From contig JAFEUB010000772.1 in the NCBI GenBank assembly GCA_024529925.1, positions 372,001 to 436,000 on the forward strand: a stretch of 64,000 nucleotides of DNA, read 5' to 3'. This DNA comes from Ophthalmolycus amberensis (Eukaryota > Chordata > Actinopteri > Perciformes > Zoarcidae). The translations under genes were made by a program, and so were the position numbers. The notes under the pieces were generated by a model. The model had not been told where the DNA came from. It searched no databases and was given only the letters and a program-made list of their open reading frames with translations. The first letter of the stretch is position 1. Each line of letters begins with the position of its first letter. Below are positions 62,323-64,000 of this stretch, one piece after another.

Positions 62323-64000
62323 AGGCGGATTTCCTTGGCCACCCCTCGTCAGCTCTTCAAGTCATCCAACATGACTCAGCGCTGGCAGAGGAGAGAAATC
62401 TCCAACTTTGAGTACCTCATGTTCCTCAACACGATTGCAGGTAAAGTCCACATTCAATCACATTTCAGGACGTTATTGTGGATCTTAGCCTCTAAATAAT
62501 GTATGAACAGTTAGTCTAATATAGCCATCTTTGTTCTCAGACCAAACCATCTAATCATTTGAGAGAATGCTTCCTGTTTCCTTCATTGTCTCTCTTTCCA
62601 CCGTGTGATGTTGACATTTTCTGTGACGATTTTACTAATGTAACCTCATCTGGTTGCTCTGACGGTTCTTGTTGTTCTCTGTTGTTCAAAAATAACTGCA
62701 CAGCCAGAAATTTCTCTCCATGTGCATGAATAGATAAGCCAATGTATAAAAATACTGAATTGAAGAGACCAGATAAAGAACCTGGAAGATTTGAATAAGA
62801 TAAACCTTTTGTAGCTGCAGTTTGCGTAACAACAGTCACCTGTGTGACCTGTCAATACATTAAAGCAGCCAGAATGACAATAGTTACTGCAGCTAAATAA
62901 AACAATATGTCACAATATATTTTGATATATGTATGTAATAGAAACACAGAAGGAGCTTCAAATACACATCTGCTGTAGATGAATGGCAACCACTGATAAC
63001 CTAAACATATACTTGACATGTAGCAGTTTGTCGACAGCCTGTGCTTTTACGCCTCTCCCTGTTGGGAATGTCTTTTATCACACTAACATAAAACCTTGGT
63101 CCGTGTAATTGTAACACCAGTCTAGCACTTAATCTTTGCTCGCAGTCAAGAAGTTAGTCTCATCAATTAAACGTTTCAGCCTCGTTTGTGAGGCGTGGAG
63201 GTTTTGAAGCCGGAAAATTGACAGCAAAAGTTTTTATGTTGCAGTTTACAGTACGCATATTGGAGCATGTATTAAAGTTACTGAGAGGAACTTTTAACCG
63301 GTTATGAAACTCAAATGTATTTATCAATTTAATACTGATGACTTTATATTACCTGCATTAGAAAACAAGACCATAAGGGTGAGAATTGGCTATTTATATA
63401 TAGTTATTCTTAATGTTTGTCATCGTTGCCACCGGGTCGGATTACGAATGAAATCAGATGTAATCATGCAGGTTCACCAGAAAGTCTTTCAGCTCAGACT
63501 CCAGCAAGGGATCACACCAAAATGTGTCAGTGTAAAACCCAAACTAATGTAGTAATGCACAGAACAATAATAAAGCATGTTGTCAGATGGGACCATCTTG
63601 TGACACGGCTATAATGGAATAATGTTCTTCCATCCATCTTTTGTCTCTGCAGGGAGGACTTATAATGATTTGAACCAGTACCCCATCTTCCCCTGGGTCT
63701 TGACCAACTTTGATTCAGAGGAGCTCGACCTCACTCTACCTGGCAACTTCAGAGACCTCTCCAAGGTGAGAGCCCTCTGACATACAGCACTTTTTCCAAT
63801 GAATTTCACGTATGCTACAAAGAAGATGCTATAAACCCAAACGGAGGGTAAAAGTCAAATCGAAGCCACGTAATAACACCATGGATTCCTCCTTGCCTCC
63901 CCTCGTCCTACAGATATGTGTTGACTGTTTTAAAGAATAATATATGACGTGCTTTCTCCAGCCAATCGGTGCCCTGAATCCCAAGCGAGCAGCGTTTTAT
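14145..64000 (+). CDS. nbea: neurobeachin (nbea), partial gene, 46 exons joined
   Basis: Neurobeachin is a large BEACH-family scaffold and A-kinase anchoring protein of neurons and endocrine cells. It acts at Golgi-near membranes and in receptor trafficking to synapses. This entry spans W1 to W46; each exon is listed separately. Joined, the exons give 6843 nt or 2281 codons with no stop (2273 without the microexon), against about 2950 residues for the full vertebrate protein. The joined reading frame follows NBEA in order: helical N-terminal block, LamG-like domain, DUF4704, AKAP linker, second helical block, Ser-rich linker, DUF1088, PH and the start of BEACH. Diagnostic stretches include ASYSITVKELKLLFSMLRG, FRTSKGIGYSAHFVGNC and DFWRLDYWEDDLRRRRRFVR. 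LRBA differs in all of these as remembered. The start codon and first coding exon(s) lie left of the window; WD40 repeats and stop lie to the right. Assignment is from remembered family sequence, not a search. Confidence 0.96.
15953..16088. repeat. 37-bp imperfect inverted repeat around a G21 run
   Basis: The left arm 15953-15989 (starting ATTAGCTTAGCTT and ending AGAAGCAAGGGG) pairs with the right arm 16052-16088. Mismatches are mostly at a six-base central block. A run of 21 G lies at 15986-16006. The arm sequence resembles termini of a common fish dispersed element. Confidence 0.8.
16120..16405. repeat. abundant teleost dispersed repeat, partial
   Basis: Contains the ordered words GTTTGGTTTGTCCGTTCTGG, GAAACATGGCGGTGCAACAT, AGGTGATTATACAGTAATGA and CCTACACATTGGTCCTT. 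I recall these as a frequent repeat in percomorph genomes. It may be part of the same insertion as the inverted repeat just upstream. Confidence 0.6.
16974..17074 (+). CDS. nbea: nbea exon W2: N-terminal helical region
   Basis: 101 nt between acceptor TGTCCTCAG and donor GTAAGT. It completes the Asp codon split with W1 and ends in phase 0 on Trp. It encodes DLLVDMLGVMASYSITVKEL followed by KLLFSMLRGDNGIW, nearly identical to NBEA. LRBA has a clearly different word here. Confidence 0.97.
17075..18651 (+). other. nbea: intron W2-W3
   Basis: A TTG trinucleotide run lies at about 17125-17146. The end of the intron is a (CCTCT)19 array. No exon candidate was seen. Confidence 0.85.
18551..18645. 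repeat. (CCTCT)n pentanucleotide array
   Basis: Nineteen perfect CTCTC/CCTCT units (95 bp) end 6 nt before the AG of the W3 acceptor, so the array is the polypyrimidine tract. On the minus strand it makes an artefactual EERRG repeat ORF. Confidence 0.97.
18652..18747 (+). CDS. nbea: nbea exon W3
   Basis: 96 nt, phase 0 to phase 0, acceptor TCTTCCAG, donor GTGAGA. It encodes 32 residues starting PRHAIKLLSVLNQMPQRHGP and ending FFNFPGRSAA, matching NBEA. A frame-neutral exon, so skipping would delete 32 residues cleanly. Confidence 0.96.
18748..19007 (+). other. nbea: short intron W3-W4
   Basis: 260 bp with no recognisable elements beyond the splice signals. Confidence 0.9.
19008..19129 (+). 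CDS. nbea: nbea exon W4: start of LamG/ConA-like domain
   Basis: 122 nt, acceptor CCCCCAG, donor GTAAGT. It encodes AIALPPIAKWPYQNGFTINT and WFRQDPLNNINVDKDKPYLY, then splits a Cys codon (TG|C) with W5. This is the first strand set of the concanavalin A-like domain of BEACH proteins. Confidence 0.97.
19130..21568 (+). other. nbea: intron W4-W5
   Basis: Contains a local GC-rich patch at about 20350-20420 and a C-rich stretch at about 20769-20786. Two ORFs on opposite strands at 19912-20259 overlap without homology I can name. No exon signature fits the frame between W4 and W5. Confidence 0.8.
21569..21695 (+). CDS. nbea: nbea exon W5: LamG/ConA-like domain
   Basis: 127 nt, acceptor CTCCGCAG, donor GTAAGA. 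It completes the split Cys and encodes FRTSKGIGYSAHFVGNCLIV then TSLKSKGKGFQHCVKYDFQP, ending RK in phase 0. Matches NBEA. Confidence 0.97.
21696..22903 (+). other. nbea: intron W5-W6
   Basis: Holds a (CA)n run at 21906-21968; otherwise AT-rich and unremarkable. Confidence 0.85.
21906..21968. repeat. (CA)n microsatellite
   Basis: About 31 uninterrupted CA units. Confidence 0.97.
22904..23023 (+). CDS. nbea: nbea exon W6: LamG/ConA-like domain
   Basis: 120 nt, phase 0 to phase 0, acceptor TTTTCCAG, donor GTAAGA. It encodes WYMISIVHIYNRWRNSEIRC then YVNGQLVSYGDMAWHVNTND. Identical to mammalian NBEA as remembered. Confidence 0.97.
23024..24103 (+). other. nbea: intron W6-W7
   Basis: No features recognised. 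ORFs of 76-123 codons at 23139-23659 occur in three frames on both strands and show no domain. Confidence 0.8.
24104..24250 (+). CDS. nbea: nbea exon W7: end of LamG/ConA-like domain
   Basis: 147 nt (49 codons), phase 0 to phase 0, acceptor CCTTTTTCAG, donor GTGAGA. It contains CFLGSSETADANRVFCGQLG, the characteristic end of the BEACH-family ConA-like domain, and ends HQLGPGYK. Confidence 0.97.
25425..25760. promoter_or_regulatory. candidate conserved non-coding element
   Basis: Non-repetitive block with words such as AATTATTCAAATGAGGC, GTCTGCTTCTTGTTTTGGCA and GGCTTTTTAATTGCCAAG. It differs in texture from the AT-rich, repeat-laden flanks. Inference only. Confidence 0.3.
25810..25850. repeat. 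(CT)n microsatellite
   Basis: About 20 CT units. A short CTAT run lies upstream at about 25060-25084. Confidence 0.95.
26561..26592. repeat. (GT)n microsatellite
   Basis: About 16 GT units. A similar run lies at about 27162-27186. Confidence 0.95.
27912..28125. mobile_element. possible degenerate inverted-repeat element
   Basis: The ends GGGTTGCA (27913) and TGCAACCC (about 28118-28125) are inverse. The interior carries ATGGTATGAAAATTG and TGGTATCGTACTGTGAAAAT, resembling a common fish terminal-repeat element. No clear target duplication was found. Confidence 0.4.
28659..28697. repeat. (CA)n microsatellite
   Basis: About 19 CA units. Confidence 0.95.
29035..29210. promoter_or_regulatory. 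candidate enhancer with paired-homeodomain dimer site
   Basis: Contains TAATTGAATTA at 29127-29137, an exact match to the P3 dimer site of paired-class homeodomains (TAATYNRATTA). Within 70 bp follow CATTAAGCTAATG, the forkhead-like GTTTACA and TGCAATTAAGCAG. It lies 120-300 bp upstream of W8. Confidence 0.45.
29331..29528 (+). CDS. nbea: nbea exon W8: start of solenoid (DUF4704) region
   Basis: 198 nt (66 codons), phase 0 to phase 0, acceptor ATCACTGCAG, donor GTCAGT. It begins STFKFKSESDIHLAEHHKQV and ends IFVHSPHALMLQ. Matches NBEA with a few conservative changes. Confidence 0.97.
29529..30483 (+). other. nbea: intron W8-W9
   Basis: AT-rich; no element recognised. A GGTTCAAATCC B-box word at 30272 has no tRNA fold around it. 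Confidence 0.85.
30484..30617 (+). CDS. nbea: nbea exon W9
   Basis: 134 nt, acceptor CTTCCCACAG, donor GTGAGT. It encodes DVKAIVTHSIHSAIHSIGGI then QVLFPLFAQLDYKQLNDCSV, and ends with a Cys codon split TG|T. Confidence 0.97.
30618..31359 (+). other. nbea: intron W9-W10
   Basis: No recognisable elements. Confidence 0.85.
31360..31468 (+). CDS. nbea: nbea exon W10
   Basis: 109 nt, acceptor GTTGCAG, donor GTCAGG. It completes Cys and encodes ATLLAFLVELLKSSVAMQEQ through KGFLVIGYLLEK, phase 0 at the end. Same sequence as mammalian NBEA as remembered. Confidence 0.97.
31469..32235 (+). other. nbea: intron W10-W11
   Basis: AT-rich; nothing recognised. Confidence 0.85.
32236..32388 (+). CDS. nbea: nbea exon W11
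   Basis: 153 nt (51 codons), phase 0 to phase 0, acceptor TATCCAG, weak donor GTCTGT. It encodes SSRVHITRAVLEQFLSFAKY through HVLFNAAIWIHTPAK. The donor lacks the usual GTRAG and is followed 30 nt later by a GT repeat. Confidence 0.96.
32389..33987 (+). other. nbea: intron W11-W12
   Basis: A GT run lies at about 32419-32450. A conserved-element-like block lies at 33310-33560. Otherwise ordinary intron. Confidence 0.85.
33310..33560. promoter_or_regulatory. candidate conserved non-coding element
   Basis: Contains TATAATCACATTAATTATTG, AAGAATAACC, GGCCAATTTAAGCCAGCTGA and CCGCTAATTTCATCTGCTTAA. These are homeodomain-core words in a non-repetitive block. Inference only. Confidence 0.35.
33988..34156 (+). 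CDS. nbea: nbea exon W12
   Basis: 169 nt, acceptor GTGTTCAG, donor GTAGGT. It encodes VQLSLYTYLSSEFIGTATIY, TTIRRVGTVLQLMHTLKYYY and on to SGISPKGL, then leaves one base for the Asp codon. Matches NBEA. Confidence 0.97.
34157..38411 (+). other. nbea: large intron W12-W13
   Basis: Contains a degenerate LINE reverse-transcriptase fragment (35560-35758). The remainder is AT-rich with no microsatellite of note except short GT runs such as 38232-38251. No exon was seen. Confidence 0.85.
35560..35758 (+). mobile_element. degenerate LINE reverse transcriptase fragment
   Basis: On the plus strand, one frame reads TEVWKAAHVILLLKGGNPQD at about 35596-35655. After a stop and frame change, another reads NGLPRGAVLGPILFTIYIKN from about 35681. 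These resemble the start of a non-LTR reverse transcriptase domain (WK..v.PLlKGGdP.D) and its GVPQGSVLGPLLF motif. In an intact enzyme they are well over 50 residues apart, so the middle is deleted. Stops and frameshifts show it is dead. Family (L2/CR1-like) uncertain. Confidence 0.8.
38412..38491 (+). CDS. nbea: nbea exon W13
   Basis: 80 nt, acceptor GTTTAG, donor GTACAG. It encodes DGPRPSQKEIISLRAFMLLF LKQLILK, ending in phase 0. Identical to mammalian NBEA as remembered. Confidence 0.96.
38619..38656. repeat. (GT)n followed by a G14 run
   Basis: GT repeat running directly into about 14 G. Confidence 0.95.
38748..38832. repeat. long (GT)n microsatellite
   Basis: About 85 bp of GT with one A interruption near 38760. 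The longest GT run in the window. Confidence 0.97.
38993..39055 (+). CDS. nbea: nbea exon W14
   Basis: 63 nt (21 codons), phase 0 to phase 0, acceptor TTTTACAG, donor GTAAAT. It encodes DRGVKEDELQSILNYLLTMH followed by E. Confidence 0.97.
39056..39441 (+). other. nbea: intron W14-W15
   Basis: Pyrimidine-rich second half. The tract next to W15 is a (TTTTC)5 pentanucleotide array at 39411-39436. Confidence 0.9.
39442..39539 (+). CDS. nbea: nbea exon W15
   Basis: 98 nt, acceptor TTTGCAG, donor GTGAAT. It encodes DENIHDVLQLLVALMSEHPA SMIPAFDQRNGI, then splits an Arg codon AG|G. Confidence 0.97.
39540..40294 (+). other. nbea: intron W15-W16
   Basis: AT-rich; nothing recognised. Confidence 0.85.
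40295..40387 (+). CDS. nbea: nbea exon W16
   Basis: 93 nt, acceptor GTTACAG, donor GTCAGT. It encodes RVICKLLASKSESIRVQALK VLGYFLKHLGH, then splits a Lys codon AA|A with W17. The reading continues past the donor for 18 codons to a stop if retained. Confidence 0.96.
40388..42228 (+). other. nbea: intron W16-W17
   Basis: Contains a conserved-element-like block (41735-42150) and a GT run (about 42178-42203) just before the W17 acceptor. Confidence 0.85.
41735..42150. promoter_or_regulatory. candidate conserved non-coding element
   Basis: Non-repetitive block with AATGTTTAAACATTG (palindromic), CGCCTAATTAAATAAA, TCCGTTAATGTCTCCAGTTA and TCAATTGTCATAAATCC. The texture suggests old constrained sequence close to an exon. 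Inference only. Confidence 0.35.
42229..42337 (+). CDS. nbea: nbea exon W17
   Basis: 109 nt, acceptor TTCCCTGCAG, donor GTAGGT. It encodes (K)RKVEIMHTHSLFTLLGERL through VTTYNTLYE, phase 0 at the end. Confidence 0.97.
42412..42467. repeat. (TG)n microsatellite at the W18 acceptor
   Basis: About 28 TG units fill most of the 133-bp intron W17-W18 and run directly into the acceptor GTGTGCAG. Confidence 0.97.
42471..42552 (+). CDS. nbea: nbea exon W18
   Basis: 82 nt, acceptor GTGTGCAG, donor GTGAGT. It encodes ILTEQVCTQVVHKPHPEPDS TVKIQNP plus one base of a Met codon. Homology fixes both ends despite the repeat acceptor. Confidence 0.96.
42829..42952 (+). CDS. nbea: nbea exon W19
   Basis: 124 nt, acceptor CCACACAG, donor GTAAGA. 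It encodes (M)ILKVVATLLKNSSPSAEL through IKLFSNSRENR, then splits an Arg codon CG|C. Confidence 0.97.
43072..43264 (+). CDS. nbea: nbea exon W20: end of solenoid region
   Basis: 193 nt, acceptor GTGTACCAG, donor GTAAGA. It encodes CLLQCSVWQDWMFSLGYINP, AIKYEWGGWRVWVDTLSIAH and SK, phase 0 at the end. This tryptophan-rich block is a hallmark of NBEA and LRBA. Confidence 0.97.
43265..44261 (+). other. nbea: intron W20-W21
   Basis: AT-rich with a short AT run (about 43847-43865). No exon-like sequence. Confidence 0.85.
44262..44948 (+). CDS. nbea: nbea exon W21: large linker exon with AKAP helix
   Basis: 687 nt (229 codons), phase 0 to phase 0, acceptor CTTTCACAG, donor GTAGGA. The start VTYEAHKEYLAKMYEEYQRQ is a charged helix, followed by the basic run KKGKKG and acidic disordered sequence. 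VEVHDLLVDIKAEKVEATEV is conserved with NBEA. LVEVDSLLDSAYCAVVQNLN (44721-44780) corresponds to the segment reported in neurobeachin to bind PKA type II regulatory subunits. Before it is a glycine-rich stretch with no counterpart I recall in mammals. The antisense ORF of 171 codons is a shadow. Confidence 0.96.
45122..45571 (+). CDS. nbea: nbea exon W22: acidic disordered linker
   Basis: 450 nt (150 codons), phase 0 to phase 0, acceptor CACTTCCAG, donor GTGTGT. It begins VDEKLLPALAATDPLVLPST, contains DDLSLLAHMTS as in NBEA, and ends with the conserved ISDTERSDDGK-like TSDTERSDDGKDKDAKKIQT TATTQ. The middle is much diverged from mammals, as expected for a disordered linker. Confidence 0.95.
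45572..46139 (+). other. nbea: intron W22-W23
   Basis: AT-rich; nothing recognised. Confidence 0.85.
46140..46357 (+). CDS. nbea: nbea exon W23
   Basis: 218 nt, acceptor CATGTTGCAG, donor GTGAGC. It begins ALHGRTAAQLERDLRVDLGF and continues RGMPMTEEQRRQFSPGPRTT, MFRIPEFKWSPMHQRLLTDL and LFALETDVHVWR, then splits a Ser codon AG|C. Very highly conserved with NBEA. Confidence 0.97.
46546..46699 (+). CDS. nbea: nbea exon W24
   Basis: 154 nt, acceptor CTATTTCAG, strong donor GTAAGT. It encodes (S)HSTKSVMDFVNSNENIIF, VHNTIHLISQMVDNIIIACG and GILPLLSAATSPS, phase 0 at the end. The exon end is where isoforms can diverge (see the microexon). Confidence 0.97.
47295..47318 (+). CDS. nbea: nbea microexon W25 (24 nt)
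   Basis: AGT TCT AAG AGT AGT GCC AAC ACT encodes SSKSSANT. It is bounded by TTTGTGCAG and a perfect GTAAGT donor, enters and leaves in phase 0, and lies between W24 (ends phase 0) and W26 (starts phase 0). Two UGC triplets lie in the last 13 nt before the exon, the position bound by the neural splicing factor SRRM4. Inclusion would extend a Ser-rich loop between two conserved blocks. It was found by splice signals, so its use is inferred. Confidence 0.7.
47755..47865 (+). CDS. possible cassette exon in intron W24-W26
   Basis: An open frame without ATG runs 47704-47952 in a block clearly richer in GC than its surroundings. Donor GAG|GTGCGT ends at 47865. Two acceptors keep phase 0: TGCTAAG (exon 47755-47865, 37 codons) and TACCCCAG (exon 47806-47865, 20 codons). 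The encoded text, for example RGSKGEEVTPVPGGGGAGGE, resembles the disordered Gly/Pro/Lys linkers of this protein. I know no mammalian counterpart and the acceptors are not strong. Confidence 0.3.
47939..47986. repeat. 24-bp perfect tandem duplication
   Basis: CCTTGTGTGTCTGACTTGCT plus CTGA occurs twice in succession. It carries in-frame TGA stops that end the upstream open block. Confidence 0.95.
48608..48788 (+). CDS. nbea: nbea exon W26
   Basis: 181 nt, acceptor CTGTTCCAG, donor GTGTGT. It encodes TELENIEATQGMSSETAVTF, LSRLMAMVDVLVFASSLNFS and EIEAEKNMSSGGLMRQCLRL plus one base of a Val codon. Near-identical to NBEA. Confidence 0.97.
49007..49131 (+). CDS. nbea: nbea exon W27
   Basis: 125 nt, acceptor TCCATCAG, donor GTACCA followed at once by a CA repeat. 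It encodes (V)CCVAVRNCLECRQRQRERS, then a Ser/Lys-rich tail ending SASTTGK in phase 0. From memory the mammalian linker here is longer by roughly twenty residues. Confidence 0.95.
49251..49316 (+). CDS. nbea: nbea exon W28
   Basis: 66 nt (22 codons), phase 0 to phase 0, encoding DPDRLLQDVDINRLRAVVFR DV. The acceptor is the tandem TTTAGCAG, so use of the upstream AG would add one Gln. Donor GTAAGC. Confidence 0.96.
49414..49582 (+). CDS. nbea: nbea exon W29
   Basis: 169 nt, acceptor GTGCCGTAG, donor GTGATT (weak). It encodes DDSKQAQFLALAVVYFISVL, MVSKYRDILEPQREIGRSTS and on to INSPTST, leaving one base for the Gly/Glu codon. The VVYFISVLMVSKYRDILEP block is invariant in NBEA and LRBA. Confidence 0.97.
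49583..49889 (+). other. nbea: intron W29-W30
   Basis: No recognisable elements. The frame into W30 is open from 49826, but nothing there resembles the extra mammalian linker. Confidence 0.85.
49890..50251 (+). CDS. nbea: nbea exon W30: disordered linker
   Basis: 362 nt, acceptor TTGTTCCAG, donor GTTGGT running into a GT repeat. It encodes a Pro/Gly/Asp-rich segment that contains LPHTDSGIGEE and SISSISQT-like words conserved with NBEA and ends KGINVK in phase 0. The GLGLGLGL and RDRDMGGGGG stretches look lineage-specific. A 282-codon antisense ORF across it is a shadow. Confidence 0.95.
50252..51006 (+). other. nbea: intron W30-W31
   Basis: A GT run of about 27 bp starts 6 nt inside the intron (50257-50284). 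The rest is AT-rich and featureless. Confidence 0.9.
51007..51143 (+). CDS. nbea: nbea exon W31
   Basis: 137 nt, acceptor GAAATGCAG, donor GTTAGA. It encodes EILKSLVAAPVDGGDLGQES, HPDPALKTHPMLPMQFHSFD, then splits an Arg codon AG|G. Conserved with NBEA at both ends. Confidence 0.96.
51144..52143 (+). other. nbea: intron W31-W32
   Basis: AT-rich; nothing recognised. Confidence 0.85.
52144..52298 (+). CDS. nbea: nbea exon W32: Ser/Thr/Pro/Ala-rich linker
   Basis: 155 nt, acceptor CTCTTACAG, donor GTGAGA. It encodes (R)SVMVPVKKPPPGSLSVNT through ATATPKSMINTT plus one base. The VPVKKPPPGSL and ATPKSMINTTG words are conserved in NBEA. Confidence 0.96.
52299..53114 (+). other. nbea: intron W32-W33
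   Basis: AT-rich with a short CAG/CAGCAG run at about 52947-52962. No exon-like sequence. Confidence 0.85.
53115..53241 (+). CDS. nbea: nbea exon W33: poly-Ser linker
   Basis: 127 nt, acceptor CTGTCTAG, donor GTCAGA. It encodes (G)ATDSASSSSSSSSSFVNGA then TSKNLPAVQTVAPMPEDSME NM, then splits a Ser codon AG|T. The poly-Ser plus FVNGATSKNLP word matches NBEA. Confidence 0.96.
53242..55304 (+). other. nbea: intron W33-W34
   Basis: Holds a GT-rich stretch at 54260-54315 and a candidate alternative last exon (54329-54562). Pyrimidine-rich towards W34. Confidence 0.85.
54329..54562 (+). CDS. possible alternative last exon of nbea
   Basis: After an acceptor-like TTTGTATTGCAG, the sequence continues in the exact frame set by W33 (AG|T). 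It stays open for 77 more codons to TGA at 54560-54562. It starts SAYCEVAQCALRSGQTPPEL and becomes Pro/His/Ala-rich. The block is GC-rich against AT-rich flanks. Splicing W33 to it would end the protein before DUF1088, PH and BEACH. The tract before the AG is GT-rich rather than pyrimidine-rich, and no AATAAA was seen soon after the stop. Confidence 0.3.
   Translation, partial: AYCEVAQCALRSGQTPPELKSFSSLAGFQAAPRDAGQCFRQGDTRPPPMTPPTPPLMPHLHHTPSAAPNLVAALVAK
55305..55438 (+). CDS. nbea: nbea exon W34: start of DUF1088 region
   Basis: 134 nt, acceptor CCGCCACAG. It encodes (S)ITTKLERALEKVAPLLREI, FVDFAPFLSRTLLGSHGQEL and LIEGT plus one base. The end at 55438 (GTGCTG donor) keeps the Gly-Thr found in mammalian NBEA. 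A better-looking donor GTACAG six bases earlier would drop two residues in frame. Confidence 0.95.
55439..56085 (+). other. nbea: intron W34-W35
   Basis: C/T-rich stretch at 55830-55890; nothing else recognised. Confidence 0.85.
56086..56147 (+). CDS. nbea: nbea exon W35
   Basis: 62 nt, acceptor GTACTGCAG, donor GTTGGT. It encodes (G)LVCMKSSTSVVELVMLLCS then Q, phase 0 at the end. Confidence 0.96.
56148..57626 (+). other. nbea: intron W35-W36
   Basis: Pyrimidine-rich patch at 56740-56960 with spurious ORFs; no exon or element recognised. Confidence 0.85.
57627..57691 (+). CDS. nbea: nbea exon W36
   Basis: 65 nt, acceptor TGCACTTAG, donor GTAAAG. It encodes EWQNSIQKNAGLAFIELINE G, then splits an Arg codon AG|A. 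Confidence 0.97.
57692..58110 (+). other. nbea: intron W36-W37
   Basis: AT-rich. One frame is open from 57770 into W37, but it carries no family similarity before the acceptor. Confidence 0.85.
58111..58219 (+). CDS. nbea: nbea exon W37
   Basis: 109 nt, acceptor CCCTCACCAG, donor GTAACG. It encodes (R)LLCHAMKDHIVRVANEAEF then ILNRQRAEDVHKHAEFE, phase 0 at the end. LLCHAMKDHIV and LNRQRAEDVHKHA are the NBEA rather than LRBA forms. Confidence 0.97.
58341..58507 (+). CDS. nbea: nbea exon W38
   Basis: 167 nt, acceptor TCTCCTGCAG, donor GTGAGG. It encodes SNCAQYAADRKEEERMCDHL, ISAAKHRDHVTANQLKQKIL and on to GAWGTMSQ, then splits a Ser codon AG|C. NBEA-type sequence; LRBA has clearly different residues here. 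Confidence 0.97.
58508..60481 (+). other. nbea: intron W38-W39
   Basis: AT-rich. A block with conserved-element texture lies at 59230-59780. No exon-like sequence. Confidence 0.85.
59230..59780. promoter_or_regulatory. candidate conserved non-coding element
   Basis: Non-repetitive block with CATATAATTCTAATTGAGAA, CCAAATTACATATGCATAAA, CTCTAGCGTAATTGCTGTCA and GAGTGCTAATTAAGAATGTT. Several homeodomain-core and octamer-like words lie within 550 bp. Inference only. Confidence 0.35.
60482..60606 (+). CDS. nbea: nbea exon W39: connector before PH domain
   Basis: 125 nt, acceptor TGTCTTCAG, donor GTCAGT. It encodes (S)QLHDFWRLDYWEDDLRRRR then RFVRNASGSTHADVSLKALE EY plus one base. The DFWRLDYWEDDLRRRRRFVR block is a signature of NBEA. 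Confidence 0.97.
60708..60857 (+). CDS. nbea: nbea exon W40: acidic connector
   Basis: 150 nt, acceptor CTCAAAACAG with a poor pyrimidine tract, donor GTAAGA. It encodes (G)SEEDEEGLKSKKTFRSQSV then VTQNPEAELMLEGDDDAVSL LQEKEIDNLA plus one base. LMLEGDDDAVSLLQEKEIDNLAG is the NBEA form. Confidence 0.96.
60858..61306 (+). other. nbea: intron W40-W41
   Basis: A CA run lies at about 60880-60900; otherwise AT-rich. Confidence 0.9.
61307..61443 (+). CDS. nbea: nbea exon W41: start of BEACH-associated PH domain
   Basis: 137 nt, acceptor TCTCCCCAG, donor GTAAGT. It encodes (G)PVVLSTPAQLVAPVVVARG then TLSITTTEIYFEVDEEDPTF KTTDAK, phase 0 at the end. The TLSITTTEIYFEVDE strands open the PH fold that packs against BEACH. 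Confidence 0.97.
61599..61716 (+). CDS. nbea: nbea exon W42: PH domain
   Basis: 118 nt, acceptor CTCAACAG, donor GTAAGT. It encodes VLAYSEGLHGKWMFSEIRAV then FSRRYLLQNTGLEVFMANR plus one base of a Thr codon. Matches NBEA. Confidence 0.97.
61717..62076 (+). other. nbea: intron W42-W43
   Basis: AT-rich; nothing recognised. Confidence 0.85.
62077..62179 (+). CDS. nbea: nbea exon W43: PH domain
   Basis: 103 nt, acceptor TCTCTCCAG, donor GTAGGT. It encodes (T)SVMFNFPDQGTVKRVVYSL then PRVGVGTSYGLPQA, and splits an Arg codon AG|G. Confidence 0.97.
62265..62319. repeat. (TG)n microsatellite at the W44 acceptor
   Basis: About 27 TG units ending 5 nt before the W44 exon (CCCAG). The repeat fills over a third of the 145-bp intron W43-W44. 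Confidence 0.97.
62325..62440 (+). CDS. nbea: nbea exon W44: PH-BEACH junction
   Basis: 116 nt, acceptor GTGTCCCAG, donor GTAAAG. It encodes (R)RISLATPRQLFKSSNMTQR then WQRREISNFEYLMFLNTIA plus one base. NFEYLMFLNTIAGR is the conserved beginning of the BEACH domain. Confidence 0.97.
62441..63652 (+). other. nbea: intron W44-W45
   Basis: AT-rich; no element recognised. Confidence 0.85.
63653..63765 (+). CDS. nbea: nbea exon W45: BEACH domain
   Basis: 113 nt, acceptor GTCTCTGCAG, donor GTGAGA. It encodes (G)RTYNDLNQYPIFPWVLTNF then DSEELDLTLPGNFRDLSK, phase 0 at the end. DLNQYPxFPWVL is the diagnostic BEACH motif. Confidence 0.98.
63962..64000 (+). CDS. nbea: nbea exon W46: BEACH domain, cut by window end
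   Basis: Acceptor TTTCTCCAG, then 39 nt in phase 0 encoding PIGALNPKRAAFY, the next conserved BEACH block. The exon continues past the window. Confidence 0.96.

Noticed and set aside
14145..64000. LRBA instead of NBEA
   Set aside because: Regions that separate the paralogues (W2, W20-W22, W37-W40) follow NBEA as remembered. LRBA differs strongly in its linker and in the connector before the PH domain.

Overview
The window looks like teleost fish nuclear DNA. It is intron-rich and full of CA/GT and CT microsatellites. It carries fragments resembling abundant fish interspersed repeats, including a hAT MITE and a LINE remnant. From 14.1 kb to the right edge it holds one large plus-strand gene whose predicted protein matches vertebrate neurobeachin (NBEA), as remembered, almost residue for residue. 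The LRBA paralogue was considered and fits less well. No complete second gene was found on either strand. I cannot tell from the window which teleost co-orthologue (nbeaa or nbeab) this is.

Layout. Positions 1-14144 are intron upstream of the first visible exon. The first coding exon(s) and the promoter lie outside the window. This intron holds microsatellites, a 323-bp hAT MITE with an exact 8-bp target duplication, a short patch copied from 3.3 kb away and flanked by 18-bp direct repeats, two degenerate dispersed repeats and one block that looks like an ancient conserved non-coding element. Positions 14145-64000 hold 46 exons (called W1-W46 here), including one 24-nt microexon. W46 is cut by the window edge. 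Every junction is GT-AG. The 6843 exonic nt join into exactly 2281 codons with no stop, which is the main internal check on the exon calls.

Protein order. W1-W3 are the N-terminal helical region. W4-W7 are the concanavalin A-like/LamG domain. W8-W20 are the alpha-solenoid (DUF4704) region. W21-W22 are an acidic disordered linker that includes the segment matching the neurobeachin PKA-RII-binding (AKAP) helix. W23-W29 are a second conserved helical block, with the microexon between W24 and W26. W30-W33 are a Ser/Pro/Gly-rich linker. W34-W38 are the DUF1088 region. W39-W40 are a connector. W41-W44 are the BEACH-associated PH domain, and the BEACH domain starts in W44. The rest of BEACH and the WD40 repeats lie past the right edge.

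Most interesting points: a microexon with SRRM4-type upstream signals; a GC-rich open block in the same intron that could be a frame-preserving cassette exon; a possible alternative last exon that would cut the protein before DUF1088-PH-BEACH; several 3' splice sites whose pyrimidine tract is a microsatellite; and intronic homeodomain-site clusters that may belong to the regulatory landscape of neighbouring genes (MAB21L1 and DCLK1 sit beside NBEA in vertebrates).
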